A stretch of 64,000 bases of DNA from Eubacterium sp. (GTDB lineage Bacteria; Bacillota; Clostridia; Oscillospirales; Acutalibacteraceae): the NCBI GenBank assembly GCA_022511225.1, contig JAFLRZ010000009.1, forward strand, positions 1-64,000, read 5' to 3'. Position numbers and translations under genes: made by a program. Below the pieces are notes generated by a model. The model ran no database searches. It was not told the DNA's origin and saw only the letters and a list, made by a program, of their open reading frames with translations. Every line of letters starts with the position of its first letter. The first letter of the stretch is position 1. This document shows positions 15,758-24,783 of the stretch, piece by piece.

Positions 15758-17392
15758 TTATGAATTATTTTGGCTTGCTACCAGATGGTCGGCACCATAT
15801 CTCTTACGCAGAGTCGGTTTTTCAATTTTACCTGTAGCATTTCTTGGGATTTCATCAAATATTACTTTTTTAGGACGCTTATATCTTGCAAGACCAAGGC
15901 AAAATTCGTTGATTTCTTCCTCGGTACATTCTGTTCCGTCCTTGATTTCAACAATTGCAGCAGTAATTTCGCCAAGTCGCTTGTCTGCAACACCGATAAC
16001 TGCAACATCCTTGATTTTGTCAAACTTTCTTAAGAAGTCCTCTATCTGAACGGGATATATATTTTCGCCGCCGCTGACAATAACATCCTTTTTTCTATCA
16101 ACAAGGAAATAAAAGCCGTCCTCATCCTGCATTGCCATATCTCCTGTAAAAAGCCAGCCGTCTTTAATAGTTTCGTCAGTTGCTTCAGGATTGTTATAGT
16201 AACAAGTCATAACTCCCGGTCCTTTAACACAAAGCTCACCAACGTCGCCCTGCTTAACAGGAATACCGTTTTCGTCAACTATCTTACATTCCCATCTGTA
16301 ACCGGGAATACCGATTGCGCCAACCTTATGTACGTTACCAACACCAAGATGAACACAACCGGGACCGGTTGATTCAGAAAGACCGTAGTTTGTGTCATAA
16401 TCATGATGCGGGAAAATTTCGAGCCAACGCTTAATAAGTGACGGAGGAACGGGCTGAGCACCGATATGCATCAGCCTCCACTGGGACAGCTGATATTCAC
16501 TAAGATTAATATTACCGCTGTCAATAGCATCAAGAATATCCTGTGCCCATGGAACAAGGAGCCATGCAATCGTGCAGCCTTCGTTCGACATTGCCTCAAG
16601 AATTGTCTTTGGCTTTGCACCTTTCAAAAGCACTGCTTTACTGCCGGCACAAAGGCTTCCCATCCAGTGAAACTTTGCACCCGTGTGGTAGAGTGGGGGA
16701 ATACAAAGAAACGTATCGTTACGGGTAATTGAGTGGTGAATCATTTCCATTTCAGCCGCTTGTGAAAGGCTTTGGTGCTTGTGTAAAATAGCCTTTGGAA
16801 ATCCCGTAGTACCTGACGAAAAATAAATTGCACCGTAATCCTCGTCAGTAATAGGAATATTTGGGGTAATACTTGAGCAATCAGCCACAAGCTCACGATA
16901 GCTTTCTGCAAAATCAGGGCAGTTATCTCCAACGTATATAAGAAGTCTGCCCTTGCTGAGTCTGTCTGCATTAGCCTCAATTCTGCCGATAAATTCCTTG
17001 CCGAATACAATCATATCTGTATCTGCAAGCTCTGCGCAATATAGAATTTCATCAGCATCATATCTGAAGTTGAAGGGAACTGCAATAGCACCGGTCTTAA
17101 GTATTCCAAAATAGATAGGGAGCCACTCAAGGCAGTTATACATAATTATTGCAACCTTGTCACCCTTTCTAATGCCTCTGCTAATAAGCATATTAGCAAA
17201 TCGGTTAGCCTTTTCGTCAAAGACGTGCCACGTAATTTCTCTCCTGTACGGCTCGTATCTGCCGGGCTCTATAAGGTCATATTCCTTCCATGTAACTCTG
17301 CGATTGTCAACCTCCTCAGGATTAAGCTCAACAAGAGCCACCTCGTCAGGATATAATTTTGCATTTCTTTCAAGCAAATCAATAACAGGCAT
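15758..17392 (-). CDS. AMP-forming acyl/aryl-CoA ligase
   Basis: A 544-residue class I adenylate-forming enzyme. Visible motifs are the P-loop YFSSGTTGFPKAI, the A5-like YGLSESTGPG, the hinge region GWLFTGDMAMQDEDG, DRKKDVIVSGGENIYP and the C-terminal catalytic lysine in RNATGKIEKPTLRK. It activates a carboxylic acid to an acyl-AMP and then a CoA thioester in the cytoplasm. Its position directly upstream of iorA-iorB suggests an arylacetate such as phenylacetate or indoleacetate as substrate, but a fatty acid cannot be excluded. A candidate promoter (TTGACA, 17 nt, TAAATT) precedes it, with an AAAGGGG ribosome site. Confidence 0.85.
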   Translation of the reverse strand: MPVIDLLERNAKLYPDEVALVELNPEEVDNRRVTWKEYDLIEPGRYEPYRREITWHVFDEKANRFANMLISRGIRKGDKVAIIMYNCLEWLPIYFGILKTGAIAVPFNFRYDADEILYCAELADTDMIVFGKEFIGRIEANADRLSKGRLLIYVGDNCPDFAESYRELVADCSSITPNIPITDEDYGAIYFSSGTTGFPKAILHKHQSLSQAAEMEMIHHSITRNDTFLCIPPLYHTGAKFHWMGSLCAGSKAVLLKGAKPKTILEAMSNEGCTIAWLLVPWAQDILDAIDSGNINLSEYQLSQWRLMHIGAQPVPPSLIKRWLEIFPHHDYDTNYGLSESTGPGCVHLGVGNVHKVGAIGIPGYRWECKIVDENGIPVKQGDVGELCVKGPGVMTCYYNNPEATDETIKDGWLFTGDMAMQDEDGFYFLVDRKKDVIVSGGENIYPVQIEDFLRKFDKIKDVAVIGVADKRLGEITAAIVEIKDGTECTEEEINEFCLGLARYKRPKKVIFDEIPRNATGKIEKPTLRKRYGADHLVASQNNS

Positions 17393-17443
17393 AATTTACC
17401 CCTTTCAATTTGACGCGTAAAAGCGTTAAAGTATATTATTTAT

Positions 17444-17472
17444 AATTTATCATATATTATTTGCAATGTCAA
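17444..17472 (-). promoter_or_regulatory. Candidate promoter for the CoA ligase-iorAB operon
   Basis: On the minus strand, TTGACA, a 17-nt spacer and TAAATT (weak -10). A small inverted repeat (ACGC-tttt-GCGT type) lies between it and the start codon and could be an operator. Confidence 0.5.
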
Positions 17473-17501
17473 TAATCGACAAAAACAAAAGAATGGAAAA
17501 A

Positions 17502-17623
17502 GGGACGCCCTGCATAACGAAGTACAGCCTCACAATTTTGCTTTTTTGGAAACTGCTGCGTTAAAAATACTCGAAATGCGACAGCATTTCTGCATTTTTA
17601 TGCCTCGTTATGTAGGTCGTCCC
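17502..17623. repeat. Inverted-repeat hairpin element with CATAACGAAG core
   Basis: The two 21-nt ends (GGGACGCCCTGCATAACGAAG and, inverted, GGGACGACCTACATAACGAGG) differ at three positions. The interior holds a small AAATGC/GCATTT hairpin. On the minus strand the arm ends in TTTTTCC, so it can terminate the symporter transcript. The core recurs at about 22826. This explains most of the 255-nt gap. Confidence 0.6.
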
Positions 17624-17647
17624 AAACCATCCTTTTGCAATCAATAT

Positions 17648-19240
17648 TTAATACTTTGTTTTTTCGATTTCCTCTGTCTTTTTCTTGTAGCAGGAGAAAC
17701 AGTCATCAACAAGCTTTTTATCTGGCTTAGGTGTGATAAGTGATACTATCGGCACAATAACAAGGCCTCCAACCATAGCTATAACACCCGAGTTAATTGA
17801 TGACTTAAAGATATAAGCAAGCACCGGTCCCCATGATGAAATGTCAATACCGCCGAGAGTGATTACAAGCTGCAACACGGCAATACCGCAGCCCCATACA
17901 AAGCAAACTGCTGTTGCAAGCTTAGTAATTTTCTTTGAGTAAAGAGAATACATATAAGGCGCAAGGAACGCACCTGCAAGAGCACCCCATGATACACCCA
18001 TCATCTGTGCAATAAAGGTTACTGTTGGGTGAGAATCCTTAAAGATAGCAATTGCAGCAGAAACTACAATAAAGAATATAATGAATATTCTCATTATTGA
18101 AACTTGCTTTTTATCGCTCATTTCCTTCTTTGACATAGCCTTTACAATATCAAGAGTAAAGGTTGAGCTTGATGTAAGAACGAGCGAAGAAAGTGTTGAC
18201 ATTGATGCAGAAAGCACCAGCACAATTACAACTGCTATAATTACACCTGAAAGGGTTGAGAGCATTGACGGAACAATCGTGTCAAAAAGAGGAGCTCCGG
18301 TCTGAGGATTATACGTGATTTTGTCAGCATAAAGTCTGCCGAATCCGCCAAGGAAGTAGCATCCGCCGGCAACGATAATTGCAAATATCGTTGAGATAAC
18401 AGTTCCCTTGTGAATGTCATCCTCGCTCTTAATAGCATAGAATTTGCCGACCATCTGAGGAAGACCCCACGTACCAAGTGATGTGAGAATAACAACGAAG
18501 AGAAGTGCTAACGGATCAGGACCGAAGAATGACGTGAACGCACCGCCTGTCCAGCCTTCGGTTGAGGCATCAGAAATTGCTGACAAGGATTTTGCGGCTT
18601 CAACAAGTCCGCCGTTATCGTGTAATACGGCAAAGATTACTGCTACTATACCGAAAAGCATAATGATTCCCTGAATGAAATCATTAACTGCAGTTGCCAT
18701 ATATCCGCCTACGATTACGTATATACCCGTAAGAATAGCCATAACAGCAATTACAACCCAGTACGGAATATTAAATACCATACCAAACAGGCTCGAAAGT
18801 CCGTTATAAAGTGATGCAGTGTAGGGGATTAAGAAAATAAATACGATAATTGAGGCAGCGATTTTTAAGCCCTTGCTGCTGAATCTTTTGCCAAAATAAT
18901 CAGGCATCGTTTTAGCATCCAGGTGCTGAGTCATAACCCTCGTTCTTCTTCCGAGGATATTCCACGCTAAAAGAGAGCCGATAAAGGCATTACCCAAGCC
19001 TGCCCAAGTTGATGCAAGACCGAAATTCCAGCCGAACTGACCTGCATAGCCTACAAAAATTACTGCTGAAAAATAAGACGTACCAAATGCAAATGCCGTG
19101 AGCCAAGGACCGACACCGCGATCTCCAAGTACAAAGCCGTTAACGTCTGTTGCCTTTTTTCTTGTGCGGTAGCCTACTATTATCATAAGGGCAAAAAACG
19201 CAACAAGCAAAATAACACTGAGAATTTGTGTTGAGTTCAT
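17648..19240 (-). CDS. Sodium:solute symporter family transporter
   Basis: The 530-residue polytopic membrane protein has about 13 hydrophobic segments, and its N-terminal sequence (DVNGFVLGDRGVGPWLTAFA, GTSYFSAVIFVGYAG) is typical of the SSS family. These proteins take up organic solutes with sodium. The start has AAGGAGGAG upstream and a near-consensus promoter (TTGACT, 17 nt, TATAAT). It lies upstream of, and on the same strand as, the acyl-CoA ligase and iorAB, but a hairpin element and a separate promoter intervene. An arylacetate or other monocarboxylate substrate is plausible by analogy with the ActP-like SSS branch; proline or other solutes remain possible. Confidence 0.85.
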   Translation of the reverse strand: MNSTQILSVILLVAFFALMIIVGYRTRKKATDVNGFVLGDRGVGPWLTAFAFGTSYFSAVIFVGYAGQFGWNFGLASTWAGLGNAFIGSLLAWNILGRRTRVMTQHLDAKTMPDYFGKRFSSKGLKIAASIIVFIFLIPYTASLYNGLSSLFGMVFNIPYWVVIAVMAILTGIYVIVGGYMATAVNDFIQGIIMLFGIVAVIFAVLHDNGGLVEAAKSLSAISDASTEGWTGGAFTSFFGPDPLALLFVVILTSLGTWGLPQMVGKFYAIKSEDDIHKGTVISTIFAIIVAGGCYFLGGFGRLYADKITYNPQTGAPLFDTIVPSMLSTLSGVIIAVVIVLVLSASMSTLSSLVLTSSSTFTLDIVKAMSKKEMSDKKQVSIMRIFIIFFIVVSAAIAIFKDSHPTVTFIAQMMGVSWGALAGAFLAPYMYSLYSKKITKLATAVCFVWGCGIAVLQLVITLGGIDISSWGPVLAYIFKSSINSGVIAMVGGLVIVPIVSLITPKPDKKLVDDCFSCYKKKTEEIEKTKY

Positions 19241-19297
19241 ACTAACTCCTCCTTCAATTTACGCTTTAGTAATTTAAAGCTTTTAAGTAGCAAAGTG

Positions 19298-19326
19298 ATT
19301 ATAACAAATCGAACAGCAAAAGTCAA
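19298..19326 (-). promoter_or_regulatory. SigA-type promoter of the symporter gene
   Basis: On the minus strand, TTGACT, a 17-nt spacer and TATAAT lie about 60 nt before the ATG. Confidence 0.75.
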
Positions 19327-19403
19327 TATATTTCATAATATAAACCCCAAAATTTTGATTGCAAAACTAAATATTTGATGTTACAATCTGTTTGGTGTTT
19401 ATT

Positions 19404-20333
19404 ATGGTCTGTATTTTATTGGTACTCTTTGCTTTGTTAATATTGGATTTGTACATTGTCGACTCTGCCGCAAGATATTTGTGCGACAGAACCTATACTA
19501 AAAATCCAAAATTATTTTTTGGGCAAAGAGAGAAAAAAGTAAATACAAAGAGCAAGAGCCGTCAAAGAGCAAAAAATCTTGAAAAAACTGTTACTCAAAG
19601 GTACGAAATAACCGCAGATGACGGTGCTAAGCTTGTGGGTCATTACTACCCCTGCGATAATGCAAAAAGGGTAGTAATCGCAGTCCACGGCTGGAAATCA
19701 AGCTGGAGCTATGATTTTAATGCACAAGCGGAATTTTTGCATAACAATGCCTGCAGCGTATTATTTATTGAACTTCGCGCCCATGGAGAAAGCGAAGGCA
19801 GATATATGTACTACGGAAAACGGGAAAGATTCGATTTGCAAAAGTGGGCAGAGCTTGCAGAAAAAGAGATTGCAGACGGTCTGCCGATATATTTTTACGG
19901 AATGTCAATGGGCTCAACCTTATCGGTAATGGCAAGCGATTTGTTTGGCAGCAGCGTAAAGGGAATAATAGCTGACGGCGTGACACCTACTCCGCGAATT
20001 GTTATGAAATCCATTGTGAAATCCATTAATCTGTCTCCGGCTCTATTCTACTGGCAAATCAGAATTGATTTGAGGCTAAGGCTTAAATGTGACGACAATG
20101 ACTACACGGCACTAATGGCTTTGGAAAACTGTAAAACACCGATTCTTATGCCTTACGGAACGGCTGACGTACTGACAACACCCGCAATGTCAATGCAGGT
20201 GTTTGACAAAATAAAAGCACCAAAAAAGGCTATTCGGTTTGACGGTGCAGGACATATGAAAAGCTATTACACCGACCCCGAAAAATATCAGAATGCTTTG
20301 CTGCAATTCTTTTGTGATTGCGAAAACGAATAA
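19404..20333 (+). CDS. Membrane-anchored alpha/beta hydrolase
   Basis: About 309 residues with an N-terminal hydrophobic segment (VCILLVLFALLILDL) likely to serve as anchor. The S33/serine-aminopeptidase-like hydrolase fold has an oxyanion region AVHGWKSSWSYDF and a nucleophile elbow YFYGMSMGST (catalytic Ser). The acid is probably in PYGTADVLTTP and the histidine in FDGAGHMKSY. The substrate is unknown; esterase or peptidase activity is possible. The track begins at a TTG four codons earlier. No start has a strong ribosome site, so the ATG is chosen by default. A terminator follows within 10 nt of the stop. Confidence 0.75.
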   Translation: MVCILLVLFALLILDLYIVDSAARYLCDRTYTKNPKLFFGQREKKVNTKSKSRQRAKNLEKTVTQRYEITADDGAKLVGHYYPCDNAKRVVIAVHGWKSSWSYDFNAQAEFLHNNACSVLFIELRAHGESEGRYMYYGKRERFDLQKWAELAEKEIADGLPIYFYGMSMGSTLSVMASDLFGSSVKGIIADGVTPTPRIVMKSIVKSINLSPALFYWQIRIDLRLRLKCDDNDYTALMALENCKTPILMPYGTADVLTTPAMSMQVFDKIKAPKKAIRFDGAGHMKSYYTDPEKYQNALLQFFCDCENE

Positions 20334-20337
20334 ATCA

Positions 20338-20376
20338 AGAAAAAGAGAAGGAACGTTGAGTTCCTTCTCTTTTTGA
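20338..20376 (+). terminator. Terminator of the hydrolase gene
   Basis: A perfect 14-bp stem (AAAAGAGAAGGAAC / GTTCCTTCTCTTTT) with a 5-nt loop and a T-run. Confidence 0.9.
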
Positions 20377-20545
20377 CGCTTAAGGTATAGTGGAAAATAA
20401 ACAAGAACAGATAACCGATTAACCTAGTATATCCGGCTGTAATATATCCTAATTTAGAAATAAACAGAGCGTTAAGCGTTACATTTATTACTGCACCGAT
20501 TAATATGGTATGGTAATAACTGTTATGCCTTTTTGAAAAATGTTG
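20375..20545 (-). pseudogene. Fragment of a polysaccharide flippase (Wzx-like)
   Basis: Translation of the minus strand gives YHTILIGAVINVTLNALFI followed by a Gly-Tyr-rich loop and GYLFLFIFHYTLSVKK. That is typical of the late transmembrane helices of MATE/Wzx polysaccharide flippases. The remaining 300 or more residues are missing. The right end overlaps the hydrolase terminator, and the ORF-track extension beyond it is only antisense of the hydrolase. It is a decayed remnant of a surface-polysaccharide locus. Confidence 0.5.
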
Positions 20546-20633
20546 CAAACAGTATACCATATTACTGATTTCTTTTCGGCAGACAAATTTTTATAATTGA
20601 TTATACCGCCCGAAATAATGTTCGTGATTTTCA

Positions 20634-21085
20634 TTATTTGTTTAATGCTTCCAAAATCATATTATAATTTCTTTCGCAAGCCTTGAAATCATCGTACTTG
20701 AACCAAAAACTAAACTTAGTTTTATATAGTTCATCTTCTTTAAGCGGGTGTGTAAGGTTATATTGCAACGATTTTTTCATCTCATCCCAATTATACACAA
20801 CATCGCCGCAGCACATATTTTGATCGGTTCGTAAACAAAGCCTCTTTCTCTATCATATTGCTCAAAATCTGCAAACAGATATATAACCGGTCTGTGTGCC
20901 AATAAAAAGTCAACCGATATAGATGAGTAATCGGATACTAAAATGTCGGCTTTGTTGAGTAAATCATAGATATATTGTTAACAGCGTCAAGCTTATCGGT
21001 GCAGCCTATAGTGTCGTTTCGTGAAAAACCGTTAAATACCAGGTTTTCATAAAATGATTTTTTTGATTTTAATAATTGCCCTGAT
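20634..21085 (-). pseudogene. Decayed CDP-glycerol glycerophosphotransferase
   Basis: In pieces on the minus strand one can read FNGFSRND (equivalent to GYPRND), then LLNKADILVSDYSSISVDF, RPVIYLFADFEQYDRERGF and the tail VVYNWDEMKKSLQYNLTHP. These match the order of motifs in the intact enzyme at 5252-6490. At least two frameshifts (near 20822 and 20970) are needed to join the pieces. The central part with the APTWR motif is deleted and the N-terminal half is absent. Together with the flippase fragment next to it, this marks a lost teichoic-acid/polysaccharide cluster. Confidence 0.65.
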
Positions 21086-21188
21086 TTTTAAACAGTCTTG
21101 CAAATGCTAATCATCAGTGATAAAATATATGTAATAACCTAATACCCCAATTTCAGCACGTTAATTTACATAATATCGGAGACCCATA

Positions 21189-22787
21189 ATGAAAAAAGCA
21201 CTATCAACACTATCAATTTTATTTTCAATAATTATTCTGATTTTTTGTATTTGCCTTACGGCTACCGTATATGCCGATGAAGAAGTTGAAGCAAGCGATA
21301 GCCTTACTGTTGACTTGTCCGTTAAATCAATCAAGCTTGCTAAAAATGAGTTCAAGCTCGGACTAAAAGAAACGTATCAGCTCATCCCTAAAAATCAAGA
21401 CGGTATTGCCATAACTTCAGGACTTACTTATAAATCAAGCAACACCAATATTGTGTCAGTATCCTCAAAGGGTGTTGTTAAGGCTAAAAAAATAGGCGAA
21501 TCAACTGTCACTGTAAAATACAAAAACGGCAAGAAAATAACTTGCAAAATCACTGTAAAAAATGCACCCTCATCAGTCACTTTGGACGTGACGTCTGCAA
21601 CTATCGGCGTTAATGAAAAATCCCTTGATCTTACTTCAACTACACATAACGGTTTCTCAAAGCAACGAATATACACAAGCTCAGATACAAAGGTCGCAAA
21701 GGTAAACAGCTACGGAGTTGTAACAGGAGTATCAAAAGGCACGGCTGTAATTACATGCGAGACATTTAACGGTAAAACCGCAAGCTGTAAAATAACAGTA
21801 AAAAAAGAACCTGAAAGCATCACCATAACCAATGATAATAAAAAGGTCCAAAAAGGAACAAATCAATATAAAATAAAAACTAAGCTGACGAGTGGCTCTG
21901 CAAGCTATAAAATCAGTTATAAGTCATCAGACTCCAAGGTTGCAACAGTATCTTCAAAAGGTGTAGTTAAAGGTATAAAGAAGGGTAAAGCGACTATTAC
22001 GGTTACTGCCTTCAACGGTATAAATGCAAAAATAAATATTTCGGTCGTAAACGAGAATAACTGTTTGTCGCTCAACAAAGTTGCAACACAGATTAGTTAT
22101 GATTACGATAACGTTAAAAAATACGTTTTCGGCAAAAGCTCGCAGGGCAGAAATCTTGAAGCGTATATCATAACTCCTGAAGACAAGAAATATGAAGAAA
22201 CGTATGTGATGACGTTTGCCATTCACGGCTTTGAGGATTCTTACAAGCGTGACGGTAAAGTGCTTGTAGAGGAAGCAAATAAGCTGATTGAATATTATGC
22301 CAAAAATCCTGAAAAGCTAAAGAGCTTTCGACTCGTTATCGTGCCTTGCTTAAATCCCGACGGTACGATTGCAGGAGAAAATAATCTGAGAGCTTGTTCA
22401 GATGCTTTCGGCAGATGTACGGCTAAGCATATTGATATGAACAGGGATTTTAAATCAGGCAGATTCAAAGCTACTGAATCACGCTCAATGCGTAAACTTT
22501 TAGAAAAATACAAGCCTGATGTTTTTACAGATTTTCACGGCTGGCTTGATGAGGTTTACGGCACGAGTGCTATGTGCAGCATTTTTCAAAATAATATGAA
22601 TTTGTCAGGTAAAGGTGTGAATTATTACGGCAAAGATTACGGCTATATTGTAGCGTATGTCCATAATAAGTATTCCTGCCCCGCAGCACTTGTAGAATAC
22701 ACCTCACCCAAAAAGGTAAACCACAAAAACACTTATACTTCGATTAATAAGATTATAAAAAAGTACAGCAGTAAAAAAAGCTCATAA
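21189..22787 (+). CDS. Secreted M14 zinc carboxypeptidase with Ig-like (BIG2) repeats
   Basis: The 532-residue protein has an N-terminal signal peptide (about 1-29). Three bacterial Ig-like group 2 domains follow (about 45-123, 128-205, 208-287), with the repeated signature VSSKGVVKA / NSYGVVTGVSKG / SSKGVVKGIKKG. The C-terminal M14-type metallocarboxypeptidase domain has zinc ligands H346 and E349 in IHGFED and H450 in TDFHGW, substrate-binding DMNRDF, and a probable catalytic E503 in ALVEYTSP. BIG2 domains commonly hold proteins at the cell surface. Likely substrates are peptides, possibly cell-wall peptides. The ATG follows GGAG by seven bases. It is the only gene of its transcript, closed by a bidirectional hairpin. 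Confidence 0.85.
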   Translation: MKKALSTLSILFSIIILIFCICLTATVYADEEVEASDSLTVDLSVKSIKLAKNEFKLGLKETYQLIPKNQDGIAITSGLTYKSSNTNIVSVSSKGVVKAKKIGESTVTVKYKNGKKITCKITVKNAPSSVTLDVTSATIGVNEKSLDLTSTTHNGFSKQRIYTSSDTKVAKVNSYGVVTGVSKGTAVITCETFNGKTASCKITVKKEPESITITNDNKKVQKGTNQYKIKTKLTSGSASYKISYKSSDSKVATVSSKGVVKGIKKGKATITVTAFNGINAKINISVVNENNCLSLNKVATQISYDYDNVKKYVFGKSSQGRNLEAYIITPEDKKYEETYVMTFAIHGFEDSYKRDGKVLVEEANKLIEYYAKNPEKLKSFRLVIVPCLNPDGTIAGENNLRACSDAFGRCTAKHIDMNRDFKSGRFKATESRSMRKLLEKYKPDVFTDFHGWLDEVYGTSAMCSIFQNNMNLSGKGVNYYGKDYGYIVAYVHNKYSCPAALVEYTSPKKVNHKNTYTSINKIIKKYSSKKSS

Positions 22788-22810
22788 CCACATAAAATAA
22801 ATATTTTTGT

Positions 22811-22875
22811 AAAAAAAGAAAGAACTTGGGGCGACCTTCATAACGAAGTGGTGTGTCCCAAGTTTCTTCTTTTTA
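22811..22875. terminator. Bidirectional terminator containing the CATAACGAAG repeat core
   Basis: ACTTGGG / CCCAAGT with A/T-rich extensions forms the outer stem. The loop contains GGCGACCTTCATAACGAAG, the same core as the inverted-repeat element at 17.5 kb, with an inner CTTC/GAAG hairpin. T-runs occur on both strands, between convergent genes. Confidence 0.7.
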
Positions 22876-22890
22876 CATCTTGTTATCTTG

Positions 22891-24066
22891 TCATATTGAA
22901 TTAATCATATTAAGCATTTCAACATAAAAATCCCTGACGTCGTTCTTTTTCATCATTCCGCCTTGAAGTGACATATGATCGCCATCATAAACCGGCATAA
23001 CGTTCCAGATGCCTGTCGTAATATCATTTTTGTCAAAATCCTTTGACGGTGCGTTAAACGGAGCCGTTGCCGAAATTGTGTTTACAAGTCCGTCGTTTTG
23101 CTGCCAGGCTTCATCAACAGCATATCCGTTTTCGGTAACTCCCGTGTATTTGCCCATCAGCTTCGCACTCTTTACGTACAGTGTCTCGGTTTTATCTTCG
23201 TCAGGGAAGTAAGTGCCGTCCTCAGCCTGAATAGTTGAGCTGCAGGGGATTGAGAAGTAATATACGTTTTCAAGTGTTGAAATGCTTTCATTCAGCTCAA
23301 GTGCATTATCTATGTACATATCGTACGACGCACTGTCTTCGGGAATTCTGCCGTCATCATTTTCCTTGCTCGCAATAGAAATAAGGCTTGATAAGAATGT
23401 CTGAATTCTGTCCTTGAAGCCTTCAGGCTCTTCGGCATCTGCATCTATGTTGTAAGCTGATGTGCCGTTGTGCGGTGCAGCAAGAGTGGTAACGCTGTAT
23501 AACCAATCAGCCTTGCCGCCTGTAAAGAAATCTGAGATATCATCCGTACCCGTTGCTTCCTGCTCTTCCTTGCTTCCGTTAGCCAAAAGCTCTGAAAAAA
23601 TACGAACTGTTGCTCCGCCGAAGGAATGACCGAGAATATTGATTTTGTTTTCACTATCCCACTTATCAATCAATGGATTTTCACTGAAATCTTCGCCAAA
23701 ACGCTCGTGATTGCAGCGTTCACTGTGAGCTTTGCCGTAATCAACAACGCTTCCCGTAAGCTGAGCGTAAAGCTCGCACGCTCTGTCCCACGCACTGTCT
23801 GTAGGTGCAACAGATGCAGCGTAGCAGTCGAAGCCCTGCTTGTTCAGCTCTTTTATTAAATCTCCGCCGAACATTCCCCAGTATGGCATAAGCTTATACT
23901 GAGCATCGTAGCTTCCCCAGCCTGAAAGACCGTGAACAAATACGTATTTGTAATTTGTGTTCCACTTGCTGCTGTCTGTTGCCGTGCCTGAAGCACTCTT
24001 GCTTGAACAAGCAGAAAGCAGCATAACGACCGATAAAATTAATGCAGAAATTTTCAGTCTTTTCAT
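22891..24066 (-). CDS. Secreted lipase-like lipoprotein
   Basis: The 391-residue protein has a lipoprotein signal peptide (LLSAC lipobox, C20). Its body resembles large secreted lipases of the Bacillus/Staphylococcus type: YVFVHGLSGWGSYD oxyanion region, ILGHSFGG with nucleophile S148, LAAPHNGTSAYN and a late GDHMSLQGG histidine. It is expected to be anchored on the outer membrane face and to hydrolyse esters or lipids. The track begins at a TTG six codons earlier (MKGCTC); AAAGGG before the ATG supports the start used here. It follows a DUF4364-like gene with a 26-nt gap and probably shares its transcript. Confidence 0.8.
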   Translation of the reverse strand: MKRLKISALILSVVMLLSACSSKSASGTATDSSKWNTNYKYVFVHGLSGWGSYDAQYKLMPYWGMFGGDLIKELNKQGFDCYAASVAPTDSAWDRACELYAQLTGSVVDYGKAHSERCNHERFGEDFSENPLIDKWDSENKINILGHSFGGATVRIFSELLANGSKEEQEATGTDDISDFFTGGKADWLYSVTTLAAPHNGTSAYNIDADAEEPEGFKDRIQTFLSSLISIASKENDDGRIPEDSASYDMYIDNALELNESISTLENVYYFSIPCSSTIQAEDGTYFPDEDKTETLYVKSAKLMGKYTGVTENGYAVDEAWQQNDGLVNTISATAPFNAPSKDFDKNDITTGIWNVMPVYDGDHMSLQGGMMKKNDVRDFYVEMLNMINSI

Positions 24067-24092
24067 ACAGGTACACCCTTTCAAAAACAGCG

Positions 24093-24665
24093 TTAAAACA
24101 GTGAATTCATAAGATTTTCATAAATTGCCACAGGGTTTTGCAAAAATTTTTCCTTAATCGTTTCAGCCTGCGCCATTGTAGGCACAAATAGGGTAAGTGC
24201 CATAAAATCGCTGTCAACGTCACTTACACGAAGAGTTACCTTAAAGTCATTATCTGACTTCTCAATGGTAACGTTATTTTCCTTTTGATTTATTTCAATT
24301 TTAGCGATTTTTCTTACAAGCTCAATGCTTTTTTGCCTGATAGTTATCGGCAGGTCGTTTTCAACGATATCAACAATAAATCTGCTTTTTTCGGTAATTG
24401 CGAGATGTCCGTCACTGTCCTGAGTGATTTTTCCGCTTTTTGTCAATCTCGATATAGCGTCGCTGACTTCAAAATAATTTGCGATTTTCCCCTCAACAAG
24501 TGCATCTACGATATTTTTGGAAGTAATTTTATCAGAAATGTTAGCAATAATGTAGCATACTACTAATGCGATGGTAGAGCTTGATCGAAGTCCGCCGTCC
24601 TCAATCCCTGCCGTGAACGCATCAAACTCAAGCACAGGGTTAAATTCCTTGTTATCATTATCCAT
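24093..24665 (-). CDS. DUF4364-like winged-helix protein
   Basis: The 190-residue cytoplasmic protein has an N-terminal winged-helix-like region: helical segments IIANISDKITSKNIVDAL and VSDAISRLTKSGKI, then a wing ending ITEKSR. A C-terminal alpha/beta part follows. The arrangement fits the DUF4364 family of clostridial putative regulators. A good AAGGTGG ribosome site precedes the ATG. It is divergent from the DUF1858 gene and upstream of the lipase gene. A regulatory role is inferred from the fold only. Confidence 0.6.
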   Translation of the reverse strand: MDNDNKEFNPVLEFDAFTAGIEDGGLRSSSTIALVVCYIIANISDKITSKNIVDALVEGKIANYFEVSDAISRLTKSGKITQDSDGHLAITEKSRFIVDIVENDLPITIRQKSIELVRKIAKIEINQKENNVTIEKSDNDFKVTLRVSDVDSDFMALTLFVPTMAQAETIKEKFLQNPVAIYENLMNSLF

Positions 24666-24712
24666 AACTACACCACCTTTTAGATTTGTATTTTAACACA
24701 GATTTATCATTC

Positions 24713-24741
24713 TTGCAATAATATATTATTTGTGATATAAA
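24713..24741 (+). promoter_or_regulatory. Candidate promoter of the DUF1858-trmK operon
   Basis: TTGCAA, a 17-nt spacer and TATAAA lie 42 nt before the ATG of the DUF1858 gene. Confidence 0.5.
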
Positions 24742-24783
24742 TAATATAGCAAAAGAGAATACGTAAAAAAGGAGATTATTAAA

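Noticed and set aside
20288-20560. 90-codon minus-strand ORF as an intact gene
   Set aside because: Only the middle is flippase-like; the C-terminal end is antisense of the hydrolase and its terminator. Reported as a pseudogene fragment instead.
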